Made by a program: the position numbers and the translations under genes. The notes under the pieces are model-generated. The model was not told the origin of the DNA, made no database searches, and was given only the letters and a program-made list of their open reading frames with translations. Of a stretch of 9,370 nt of DNA, positions 1-5,830 are shown one piece after another (the first letter of the stretch is position 1; every line of letters begins with the position of its first letter). Source of the stretch: an uncultured Lachnospiraceae bacterium (GTDB taxonomy: Bacteria > Bacillota_A > Clostridia > Lachnospirales > Lachnospiraceae); contig CADBNA010000460.1 in assembly GCA_902795835.1 (NCBI GenBank), positions 1 through 9,370 on the forward strand. Direction: 5' to 3'.

Positions 1-762
1 CGGTCCGCTCCCGCTCATTCTGGCGCCGACTGCGCCGGCTTCCAGCATGCGTTCCCGTATCTCTGTGATCACCGGCCGGGAAGCGGCCGTCACTTCCTCC
101 AGGACATTTTCCATGCAGCCGGCCAGATCCGGCAGGGACTGATCCTGCAGAGCCTGCAGGGCCCGCTCCGTGTCCGGATGGCGAATGACCGGCTTTGCGT
201 CAAGGGCCCGGTAAACGCTTCCGGTAGATACCGCAATGTCAGGCCGGGCGACCAGGATGGTGCACGCCGGCATGGCAGGCAGCGGCGTCAGGATCTCTCC
301 GATCCCCTCCGCCAGGGCCGTCCCGCCCATAATGCAGAAGGGAATATCCGCCCCCAGCGGCAGCGCCAGCCGCATCAGTTCTTCCTGACTCAGGCCGAGG
401 GAAAACAGTTCGTTCATCCCCGTAAGGACAGCGGCTGCATCCGTACTGCCGCCGGCCATTCCCGCGGCGACGGGAATTCTTTTCTGAAGCTCCATATCCA
501 GACCGGCGCGGATGCCGCAGTTTTTCATGAGCAGTTCCGCAGCCCGCCACATCAGATTAGAGCTGTCTGCGGGAGCTGCCGGGGAATCCGTGCGCAGCGA
601 CAGGCCGGGCTCCTTGCGGGCGGTCAGCTGCACCGTGTCATGCAGCTTCACAGACTGCATGATCATGCGCACAAGATGGTACCCGTCATCCCGCACGCCG
701 GTCACATCCAGTGTCAGATTGATCTTTGCCCTGGCCTCCAGGGTCACACATCTTCCGTTCAT
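1..762 (-). CDS. ispE: 4-diphosphocytidyl-2-C-methyl-D-erythritol kinase IspE (partial, 3' end beyond window)
   Basis: Cytoplasmic GHMP-family kinase that phosphorylates the 2-hydroxyl of CDP-methylerythritol with ATP, in the non-mevalonate (MEP) route to isoprenoid precursors. The 254 visible residues show the family landmarks in order: RAKINLTLDV at 11-20 with the substrate-site Lys13, GVRDDGYHL at 22-30, the glycine-rich ATP loop PVAAGMAGGSTDAAAV at 97-112, GADIPF at 137-142 with the probable catalytic Asp139, and the C-terminal GHMP motif MSGSGP at 249-254, where the window cuts it. Family members are usually about 280-300 residues, so roughly 30-45 are missing. The start is well fixed: an in-frame TGA lies only three codons upstream of this ATG, and GGTGAT precedes it at a somewhat long distance. 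It is divergent from plsC. The family call is essentially certain. Confidence 0.96.
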   Translation of the reverse strand, partial: MNGRCVTLEARAKINLTLDVTGVRDDGYHLVRMIMQSVKLHDTVQLTARKEPGLSLRTDSPAAPADSSNLMWRAAELLMKNCGIRAGLDMELQKRIPVAAGMAGGSTDAAAVLTGMNELFSLGLSQEELMRLALPLGADIPFCIMGGTALAEGIGEILTPLPAMPACTILVARPDIAVSTGSVYRALDAKPVIRHPDTERALQALQDQSLPDLAGCMENVLEEVTAASRPVITEIRERMLEAGAVGARMSGSGP

Positions 763-811
763 TCTTGCAGATCACCCAGCGATGTCTTATAATAACCTTC
801 GACCACTTCTT

Positions 812-840
812 ACTATAATACAGCTTTGCGTATCTTTCAA
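812..840 (-). promoter_or_regulatory. Predicted sigma-A promoter for ispE
   Basis: On the minus strand, TTGAAA (840-835) and TATAGT (817-812) are separated by exactly 17 bases, which is close to the vegetative consensus. Transcription would begin near 805, giving a leader of about 43 nt before the ispE ATG at 762. The element lies in the 167-bp gap between the divergent ispE and plsC genes. No equally good plus-strand promoter for plsC was found. A TATAAT at 814-819 on the plus strand lacks a recognisable -35 box. The rest of the gap holds only a weak CCGCAG/CTGCGG inverted repeat (853-858, 875-880). Confidence 0.65.
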
Positions 841-929
841 CCGTCGGAAAGCCCGCAGTATGGTTCATTCTAATCTGCGGCACCGGCCAGATGGGGCCCA
901 GAAAGCCTGCCTTCGGAGGAAACCAGCCG

Positions 930-1688
930 ATGATACGACTCATCCTTCTTCTTTTAATCGTTATTCTGTTTCTGCTGCTGACGCTGCCCGTCCTGGGCAT
1001 CCTGTTCCTGATCGGGCGAAAAAAGCCGGAAGTGCGTCAGCATACCTGCCAGAAGATGGTTCAGTGGATCTTCCGTGTCCTGCTGTTTGCCGGCGGCGTG
1101 AAGGTCACCATCCGCGGACGTGAGGGAATACCTGCCGATACCGGCGTCCTGTATGCCGGCAATCACCGCAGCATTTTTGACATACTGCTGGCCTACGCCT
1201 ATGTTCCGGGACCGACCGCCATTATTTCCAAAGACTCTCTGGCAAAGATTCCCCTTCTGAAACAGTGGATGGATGCCGTCGGCTGCCTGTTTCTGGACCG
1301 GTCGGATATCAAGGCGGGTCTGCGCATGATCCAGGCCGGCTGCGAGAAGATCAAAGAAGGAACCTCCCTCCTGATCTACCCCGAAGGCACACGGAATAAA
1401 GGGGAATCCGATCTGCCCCTTCTGGAGTTTCACGAGGGAAGCTTCCGCCTGGCCACAAAGACCGGCTGTCCCGTAATCCCCGTAGCGGTCACCCACACGG
1501 CGGAAATCTTCGAGGATCACAAACCATTTGTCAAAGGCACACGCGTGACACTGGTCTTCGGAGATCCCATACAGACTGAAAACCTCTCCAGAGATGAAAA
1601 AAAGCATCTCGGCGCCCACACGCGGGAAATCATCACCGGAATCCTTGAAAAAGAACTGAACCCGGATATAAACAAAGCCCAGACCTGA
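930..1688 (+). CDS. plsC: 1-acyl-sn-glycerol-3-phosphate acyltransferase (PlsC family)
   Basis: Membrane-associated acyltransferase that adds the second acyl chain to lysophosphatidic acid, producing phosphatidic acid for phospholipid synthesis. The 252-residue protein starts with a strongly hydrophobic helix (residues 2-29), then carries the PlsC motifs in order: NHRSIFD at 78-84 with the HX4D pair His79 and Asp84, FLDRSD at 121-126, the phosphate-binding YPEGTRNKG at 150-158, and CPVIPVAV at 180-187. Length is typical. The ATG at 930 is chosen over one 39 bases upstream because GGAGGA (915-920) sits 9 bases before it and because it opens directly into the membrane helix. It is the only plus-strand gene, divergent from ispE and convergent with the GDPD-like gene. 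Exact acyl specificity cannot be read from sequence. Confidence 0.93.
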   Translation: MIRLILLLLIVILFLLLTLPVLGILFLIGRKKPEVRQHTCQKMVQWIFRVLLFAGGVKVTIRGREGIPADTGVLYAGNHRSIFDILLAYAYVPGPTAIISKDSLAKIPLLKQWMDAVGCLFLDRSDIKAGLRMIQAGCEKIKEGTSLLIYPEGTRNKGESDLPLLEFHEGSFRLATKTGCPVIPVAVTHTAEIFEDHKPFVKGTRVTLVFGDPIQTENLSRDEKKHLGAHTREIITGILEKELNPDINKAQT

Positions 1689-1708
1689 AGAAAGGATCTG
1701 GGCTTGTT
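1671..1708. terminator. Probable bidirectional terminator between convergent genes
   Basis: AACAAAGCCCAGA (1671-1683) can pair with TCTGGGCTTGTT (1697-1708), a stem of 12 base pairs with one bulged A and a 13-nt loop. It overlaps the plsC stop codon. On the plus strand it is followed by a T-rich stretch (TTTC, CTTTTCGTTTTTT up to about 1728). On the minus strand the descending arm ends in TTTGTTTAT. The position between two convergent genes fits a shared terminator. The T-tract is not perfectly placed for either strand, so efficiency is uncertain. Confidence 0.65.
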
Positions 1709-1764
1709 TCATCGACTTTTCGTTTTTTCAATTAAGTACTCGCAGCAGCACCAAGGCTCCCGTC

Positions 1765-2595
1765 TCACGGTTCAAAATCCTCGAATATAACGATGCTTCC
1801 GTCCGTGCGGACCGCCTCATATTCCTCGGATGTGCGCACCGTCCAGTCCATGCGCTGGATGCGGTAGACCATCCGGCAGATCCAGATGCTGGGGTTGAAG
1901 CGGCTGCTCCGGTTTACGGAGAGATAATCCGGCTCTGTCAGGAAGTTCATCAGCAGGCTGAACGACAGAAAATCCCACAGAAGACTTTTGAAGTCATCCC
2001 CGCTTTTGCGGCTTCCGTCCACGACCGATCCCCGGATATACTCTTTTCTGTTCTTGCGGAACCACTGCAGCACGCGCGGGTCATCGGATTCCACGGCAAA
2101 GACGCCGTCATACAGATCGCAGACCGCGCAGGCCTGTGCTGCCAGGGAGATTGCGTTGTCCTTCTCCGAATGCAGACAGATCAGCACCGGAACCTGCGCG
2201 TCAATCACCTGCAGCGCCTCTTCCAGTGTCGGAATGGTTTCTTCCGACCCTTCCAGCTTCAGCGTCTGCAGTTCCTCCAGCGTGCTGTTTTCCACAGACC
2301 CCTCGGAACCGCACATGCGGAACAGGCGGGAATCCCGGAATATAACCGGCACGCCGTCTCTGCAGAGACGCACATCCAGACGGATCCCGTAGCCATGCTC
2401 AACAGCCGCGCGCAGGGCAGGCAGCGAATTCTCCGGGATACCCTTTTTCCGGTCAAACCATCCGCCTCTCGCGTAATCATAGCGCCGGATCTCGTCGAGA
2501 TCAGGCTTGTTGAAAATACGCGGCTTCAGCGCGCAGATCCACGCTGCCGCTGCACCGATGGTCACGCCTATGACAGTACGGATTGTCTTCCCCAT
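1765..2595 (-). CDS. Membrane-anchored glycerophosphodiester phosphodiesterase-like protein, active site lost (probable pseudoenzyme)
   Basis: A 276-residue protein with an N-terminal membrane helix (about residues 5-22) followed by a GDPD-type TIM-barrel domain. Fold landmarks are clear: the IPENSLPALRAAVEHGYGI block (53-71), LDV (73-75), RDGVPVIFRD (79-88), RMCG (93-96), IPTLEEAL (121-128), and a C-terminal WTVRTSEE (251-258). The residues that make the family a metal-dependent diesterase are nearly all replaced. The usual AHRG reads ARGG (42-45), the ELD glutamate is Arg72, the FHD histidine is Arg87, and the ELK pair is Cys140 and His142. Only Asp74 of the metal-site set remains. It is therefore unlikely to hydrolyse glycerophosphodiesters; a binding or structural role is inference. 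The ATG at 2595 is preferred to one 30 bases upstream because GGAGG (2610-2606) lies 10 bases before it. It has its own predicted promoter and leader downstream of the VWA gene. Confidence 0.85.
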   Translation of the reverse strand: MGKTIRTVIGVTIGAAAAWICALKPRIFNKPDLDEIRRYDYARGGWFDRKKGIPENSLPALRAAVEHGYGIRLDVRLCRDGVPVIFRDSRLFRMCGSEGSVENSTLEELQTLKLEGSEETIPTLEEALQVIDAQVPVLICLHSEKDNAISLAAQACAVCDLYDGVFAVESDDPRVLQWFRKNRKEYIRGSVVDGSRKSGDDFKSLLWDFLSFSLLMNFLTEPDYLSVNRSSRFNPSIWICRMVYRIQRMDWTVRTSEEYEAVRTDGSIVIFEDFEP

Positions 2596-2615
2596 ATTCT
2601 GTGATCCTCCATTTA

Positions 2616-2684
2616 TAAAAAACAAATTGATTTACATGAAAAAAACCAGATGATCCACATGAACAAAAACAGACGATTTGCATG
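2616..2684 (-). repeat. Three 23-nt imperfect tandem repeats in the GDPD-like gene leader
   Basis: Read on the minus strand, three units begin at CATG at 2684, 2661 and 2638, exactly 23 bases apart. Each has the plan CATG, then an ATC core, then TTG or CTG, then a T-rich tail. They end six bases before the GGAGG ribosome binding site (2610-2606) of the gene at 2595. They lie inside the predicted 5' untranslated leader, about 125 nt long. No open frame or known riboswitch fold is evident. They could be protein-binding sites, an RNA regulatory feature, or a neutral slippage product. Confidence 0.65.
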
Positions 2685-2725
2685 CAGAAGAAGCAAATCA
2701 TAGTTTATGCCAGATTATTAGATAC

Positions 2726-2754
2726 AGTATACACCATTTTTCGAAAAATGTACA
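2726..2754 (-). promoter_or_regulatory. Predicted promoter of the GDPD-like gene with a 16-bp palindrome in its spacer
   Basis: On the minus strand, TGTACA (2754-2749) and TATACT (2731-2726) are separated by 17 bases. The -35 box matches the consensus at four of six positions and the -10 box at five of six. The spacer holds most of the perfect 16-bp palindrome CATTTTTCGAAAAATG (2735-2750), a plausible repressor operator. The promoter starts seven bases beyond the stop codon of the upstream VWA gene, so the GDPD-like gene can be transcribed apart from it. The palindrome might instead act as a weak stem at the end of the VWA transcript, but it is short and AT-rich. Confidence 0.55.
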
Positions 2755-2760
2755 CGCCAT

Positions 2761-4680
2761 TCATTCCTCAATCTGCTTCAGCAGATACCGCCCGACCGTA
2801 TTGGAAAAGCTTCCGATCGACCGGATATAGGCAAAATCCTTTCCAAATATCTTCCGCTCTGCCTGCAGCTCTGTCTCATCCCCCACAAATACACCCAGCA
2901 CGGCGACATCATTCTGCCGCAGAAGGCGCACCTCCGTGCCGGTGTCCAGAATGGCCGGCCGGCCTGTGTAGGGTTCCGGGTTCTTTGCATTCGGACGGCC
3001 CATTACCACATCATTCGGCTTGCCGTCGCTGAGCACAATCATAATCTTATTCTTTTCGTTGCGCTGCAGCAGCTCGCTGCCCGCGGCCCGGATCGCCAGG
3101 CCGTCGCGGTTGTTGGAGCTGGTCGTGAACTCAAACAGCTTCCGGTTCATCGTGCGGTCATCCTCATAGTCCCGGAACCGCCGCAGAACCGTGTAGTCCC
3201 AGAAGGTGCAGAAGCTCATCACACGGAAAGGAATGTTCAGGTTCGACAGCGCCTCACTGATTATGTAAGCCTGCAGAGCCACATGGGTCTGCCTTTTTCT
3301 CTGGGAACCGCTGGCGTCAATGAGAAGCTCCACGACAAAGTCACTGGCCTCATTTTCAATGCGGCGGTCAAACAGCTGCGCGTCCTTGCTGCGCCCCACC
3401 CGCCAGAGCCGCGAAGGGACGATCGTCCCGTGATCGCCGCGGACAATCTGCTCATCATTCCGCAGGACAAAGGCCTTCTGCAGGGTGTCGGTCAGAATCT
3501 GGATATTGCGCTTCACCAGCGTGCGGTTCCACTTATAGGCATCCACCGTGGCGCGCATCTGCCTCTGGGCGATGACATACGTGTTGTTGCGCATCACAGG
3601 CGCCGCCAGGATCCCCTCTGTATAAAAAAGGCTGCTGTCCGCGTGTATGCCGCGGCAGTACTGATAGGTCCTGGATTTCTGCTCTGCCGGGCTCAGATAA
3701 CTTCTGCCGAAATTCCGCTCGACATAGGTGTACATCTTGGCAAGAGCCTCCTCGTCGACCACGAGGATTTTCTTTTTCATCTCACCCTGCTCTGCGGGAT
3801 CCTTTTTCTGCGGAGGCTCTGCCGGGTTCTCCAGACTGGACATGTCCTCCGTCAGCTTCTCCAGATAGGCCTGCATGGAGACATCGGCCGCGTCCTCATC
3901 CAGCAGATCCTTCCAGGAAAACTCCGTCAGCTCCTCCACTGTTACAGCCAGTACGTCTTCCAGCGATTTTTCCTCGGCAAAATGAGGATCCACCACCGTA
4001 TTATACAGCTCGTCAATCGCCCGGATAACATCTGAGGAATCTTCCGCGTCCCGCAGACGGTTCAGCACCTCCAGCGGCTCCCGGATCTGCTTCGTGGCAT
4101 GATAGCTGCCGTCCAGTGCCTGGCGGATCGCCGCAATCTTCAGCCTGCCCAGAGGGAAGCCGGACAGCTTACTGAAATCCTGATCCAGCACATCTTCAAA
4201 AGCCTTCTGCCGCAGGCGCCGGATCCCCTCCCGCTCCGCGTCCAGCCGGTGACCGACAGCCGCCTCGATACAGAGCTGCGCCGTCTCGATCAGCGATGAC
4301 TGCTCCGCGTGGCAATAGACCTTTTTCAGCAGATACATAGAGATAGCGTCCGGATCGAAATACTTTGCCAGACCGCCCTGCTTGACCCCGTCATAGACGG
4401 CAATATTCTGCGACCGGGAAAAAGTATCCAGGTTCGGCTTCAGCTCCAGCGTATAATCGCCGCTGATCGTCCAGACCAGGTTGCGGATCCGCATCTCCAG
4501 CTCGTAGCTGCGGTCTTCCGGCAGGATGCCGCCTCCGTAACCGAAGGTATTGACCGGCAATTCTCCGTGCGCGTGACCGGTCATCCCTCCCGTTTCATTT
4601 CCGGATGTCCATCCGTTCTCATGCCCGCTCGTCCATCCGTTTCCATTTCCGGATGTCCGTCCGTTCTCATTTCCGGTCAT
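2761..4680 (-). CDS. NorD/CobT-type VWA-domain protein, partner of the adjacent AAA+ ATPase
   Basis: A 639-residue cytoplasmic protein without signal peptide or membrane segment. Residues 1-40 are five Gly/Asn-rich octapeptide repeats. A mostly helical region follows (about 41-300) with an acidic stretch and a Pro/Lys/Glu-rich linker near 278-305. The C-terminal VWA domain spans about 448-639. It carries an intact MIDAS motif DASGS (455-459), the NNRDG segment (523-527) and SDGKPND (551-557); this last motif and the IFGKDFAYI segment are typical of the NorD-type subgroup. In that family, VWA subunits bind a client metalloenzyme through MIDAS and work with a hexameric MoxR-type ATPase, as in NorQ/NorD, CbbQ/CbbO and CobS/CobT. 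The start at 4680 overlaps the ATPase stop as ATGA and has GGAG about seven bases upstream. An in-frame ATG at 4713 is less likely. The client is unknown: no NO reductase, Rubisco or cobalamin gene is present. Confidence 0.85.
   Translation of the reverse strand: MTGNENGRTSGNGNGWTSGHENGWTSGNETGGMTGHAHGELPVNTFGYGGGILPEDRSYELEMRIRNLVWTISGDYTLELKPNLDTFSRSQNIAVYDGVKQGGLAKYFDPDAISMYLLKKVYCHAEQSSLIETAQLCIEAAVGHRLDAEREGIRRLRQKAFEDVLDQDFSKLSGFPLGRLKIAAIRQALDGSYHATKQIREPLEVLNRLRDAEDSSDVIRAIDELYNTVVDPHFAEEKSLEDVLAVTVEELTEFSWKDLLDEDAADVSMQAYLEKLTEDMSSLENPAEPPQKKDPAEQGEMKKKILVVDEEALAKMYTYVERNFGRSYLSPAEQKSRTYQYCRGIHADSSLFYTEGILAAPVMRNNTYVIAQRQMRATVDAYKWNRTLVKRNIQILTDTLQKAFVLRNDEQIVRGDHGTIVPSRLWRVGRSKDAQLFDRRIENEASDFVVELLIDASGSQRKRQTHVALQAYIISEALSNLNIPFRVMSFCTFWDYTVLRRFRDYEDDRTMNRKLFEFTTSSNNRDGLAIRAAGSELLQRNEKNKIMIVLSDGKPNDVVMGRPNAKNPEPYTGRPAILDTGTEVRLLRQNDVAVLGVFVGDETELQAERKIFGKDFAYIRSIGSFSNTVGRYLLKQIEE
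4561..4680 (-). repeat. Five 24-bp coding repeats at the very start of the VWA gene
   Basis: Five consecutive 24-bp units (4680-4657, 4656-4633, 4632-4609, 4608-4585, 4584-4561) encode octapeptides with consensus TSGNENGW. The first and fifth begin with Met-Thr-Gly, so the first unit supplies the start codon of the gene. Units share GGA/GGC-AAT/CAT-GA/GG-AACGGA features at the DNA level, which points to recent tandem duplication. Because the unit is a multiple of three, copy-number change would alter the length of the N-terminal tail but not the frame. Confidence 0.85.
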
Positions 4681-5606
4681 TTCATTTCTCCGAAAATATC
4701 CGTCTCCGTCCACGTATCCGGGATCCGGGTGGCAACCACGTCAGAGATGATTTCCTTCTCAAAAATATCAAAGCTTTTGTTTACGATGCCCATCCGCAGC
4801 GCCTGTACGGGGGAAAGCCCCTGCCGGACGGTCCGCAGCGCAGCCAGAAGGCCTCTCAGATCCAGGCACTTCGTAGAAATCTCACCGTTTTCAGCCTTCA
4901 GCTGCAGGTCCAGGAACAGGCCCGTCAGCTGGTCTCTGGCCCGGGTCTGCATATCCGGGAACTGTTTTCCCAGGATATAAGAGAGCGTCTCTTCCGTCTG
5001 CGGCGGCATGTCAATCACCAGAAAACGGGAAACCAGCGCTTCATTCAGCTCCCTGGTCCCTGCATAGCCGTAATTCATCGTGCCGATAAAACGTGCAGCC
5101 GGATGCAGGTCGATCTTCTCATAGCCGGGCACATCAATGCTGCGGCGGTAGTCCAGCGTCGCATGCAGGACAGACACCGCGTCATTCTTGGCCATATTAA
5201 TCTCATCCAGGATGCCGAAACCGCCCACCTCGGCGCAGCGGAAAATGCTTCCCTTGCGCAGCTGCACTTCATTATCCCGGAACGTATCCGTGCCGATCAG
5301 CTCCGCACTGCCGATATTGACATGAAACGAAACATTGTAAACCGGCCGTCCGAACAGCCAGGCCAGATTCTCCGCCAGCACATTCTTGCCGGTCGCCTTT
5401 GCCCCGGTCAGCAGCAGGTTCTCGCCCTGCAGCAGCGCGGCAATAGACATCTCCAGTATCTCACGCCCGTAAAAAGGCATCAGCGGCCAGGTGATGCGGT
5501 TCTCCTCACCCGCAGGAACCGTGTGTGCCTCGGCGAAATGCGCCAGGTCCAGAATCAGGGCCGGACTGACATGCTGCTCCTCGAGAAAATCAAACTTACT
5601 ATTCAT
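4677..5606 (-). CDS. MoxR/NorQ-like AAA+ ATPase
   Basis: A 309-residue cytoplasmic ATPase of the MoxR/dynein-related (AAA_5) group. Walker A is GAKATGKN (68-75), Walker B is ILDEIN (132-137), sensor 1 is GTMN (175-178), and SRF (193-195) fits the arginine-finger region before the C-terminal lid. Such proteins form hexamers that use ATP to remodel a client held by a VWA partner. The next gene, overlapping by four bases, is that partner. Walker A has Asn75 where Thr or Ser is usual; that residue normally helps hold Mg2+, so activity may be altered, or the change may be a subgroup trait. The ATG at 5606 is chosen because AAGGA lies about seven bases upstream; an in-frame ATG at 5702 would add an arginine/cysteine-rich extension reaching into the palindromic element and lacks support. 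Confidence 0.9.
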   Translation of the reverse strand: MNSKFDFLEEQHVSPALILDLAHFAEAHTVPAGEENRITWPLMPFYGREILEMSIAALLQGENLLLTGAKATGKNVLAENLAWLFGRPVYNVSFHVNIGSAELIGTDTFRDNEVQLRKGSIFRCAEVGGFGILDEINMAKNDAVSVLHATLDYRRSIDVPGYEKIDLHPAARFIGTMNYGYAGTRELNEALVSRFLVIDMPPQTEETLSYILGKQFPDMQTRARDQLTGLFLDLQLKAENGEISTKCLDLRGLLAALRTVRQGLSPVQALRMGIVNKSFDIFEKEIISDVVATRIPDTWTETDIFGEMK

Positions 5607-5663
5607 GGGAAATCCTTTCTGAAATCTGATAAGTAAGCAAAATCTGCAGCACAGCCGTTCGGA

Positions 5664-5812
5664 AGACAGGGGATACCTTCTGAGGACGCATCCGGCGAGC
5701 ACGTGCCCGAGACCGGCCGAGACTTAGGCGGCCGGAGCAGTCCTGCATCGGGCACCTTAGTCGGGCAGGCTCGGGCCGGCGGAGCAGCGGACACAGAAGG
5801 TATCCCCTGTCT
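5664..5812. repeat. 149-bp GC-rich palindromic element with perfect 19-bp terminal inverted repeats
   Basis: The gap between mgtE and the ATPase gene (5607-5830) is filled mainly by this element. The ends AGACAGGGGATACCTTCTG (5664-5682) and its exact complement (5794-5812) are perfect 19-bp inverted repeats. Inside are further pairs: GTGCCCGA (5703-5710) with TCGGGCAC (5748-5755), enclosing CCGGCCG (5713-5719) with CGGCCGG (5729-5735) around a 9-nt loop. CGGAGCAG occurs twice (5733-5740, 5780-5787). The right end lies 18 bases after the mgtE stop. There is no T-tract on the minus strand after the hairpin, so it is not a standard terminator. It encodes no credible protein. Candidates are a REP/MITE-like interspersed repeat or a structured RNA between mgtE and the ATPase genes. 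Confidence 0.8.
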
Positions 5813-5830
5813 CCCCCGGCTTCCGATAAT

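Noticed and set aside
239..550. Minus-strand open frame of 103 codons within ispE
   Set aside because: It is a shifted frame within ispE, whose own frame carries all the GHMP kinase motifs without interruption from 762 to the window edge.
814..819. TATAAT as a plsC promoter -10 box on the plus strand
   Set aside because: There is no acceptable -35 hexamer 16-18 bases upstream. The same bases overlap the better minus-strand promoter of ispE.
954..1712. Long minus-strand open frame opposite plsC (252 codons)
   Set aside because: The plus strand encodes all PlsC motifs with a strong ribosome binding site. The minus-strand product resembles no family and has no usable start site.
4605..5636. 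Long plus-strand open frame (343 codons) opposite the AAA+ gene and the VWA start
   Set aside because: The minus strand has complete Walker A, Walker B and sensor motifs. The plus frame is an Arg/Gln-rich antisense artefact of GC-rich coding DNA.
5664..5812. Rho-independent terminator of mgtE
   Set aside because: The stem is long with a large branched interior and is followed on the minus strand by a CTTCCGAACGG-type sequence without a T-tract.
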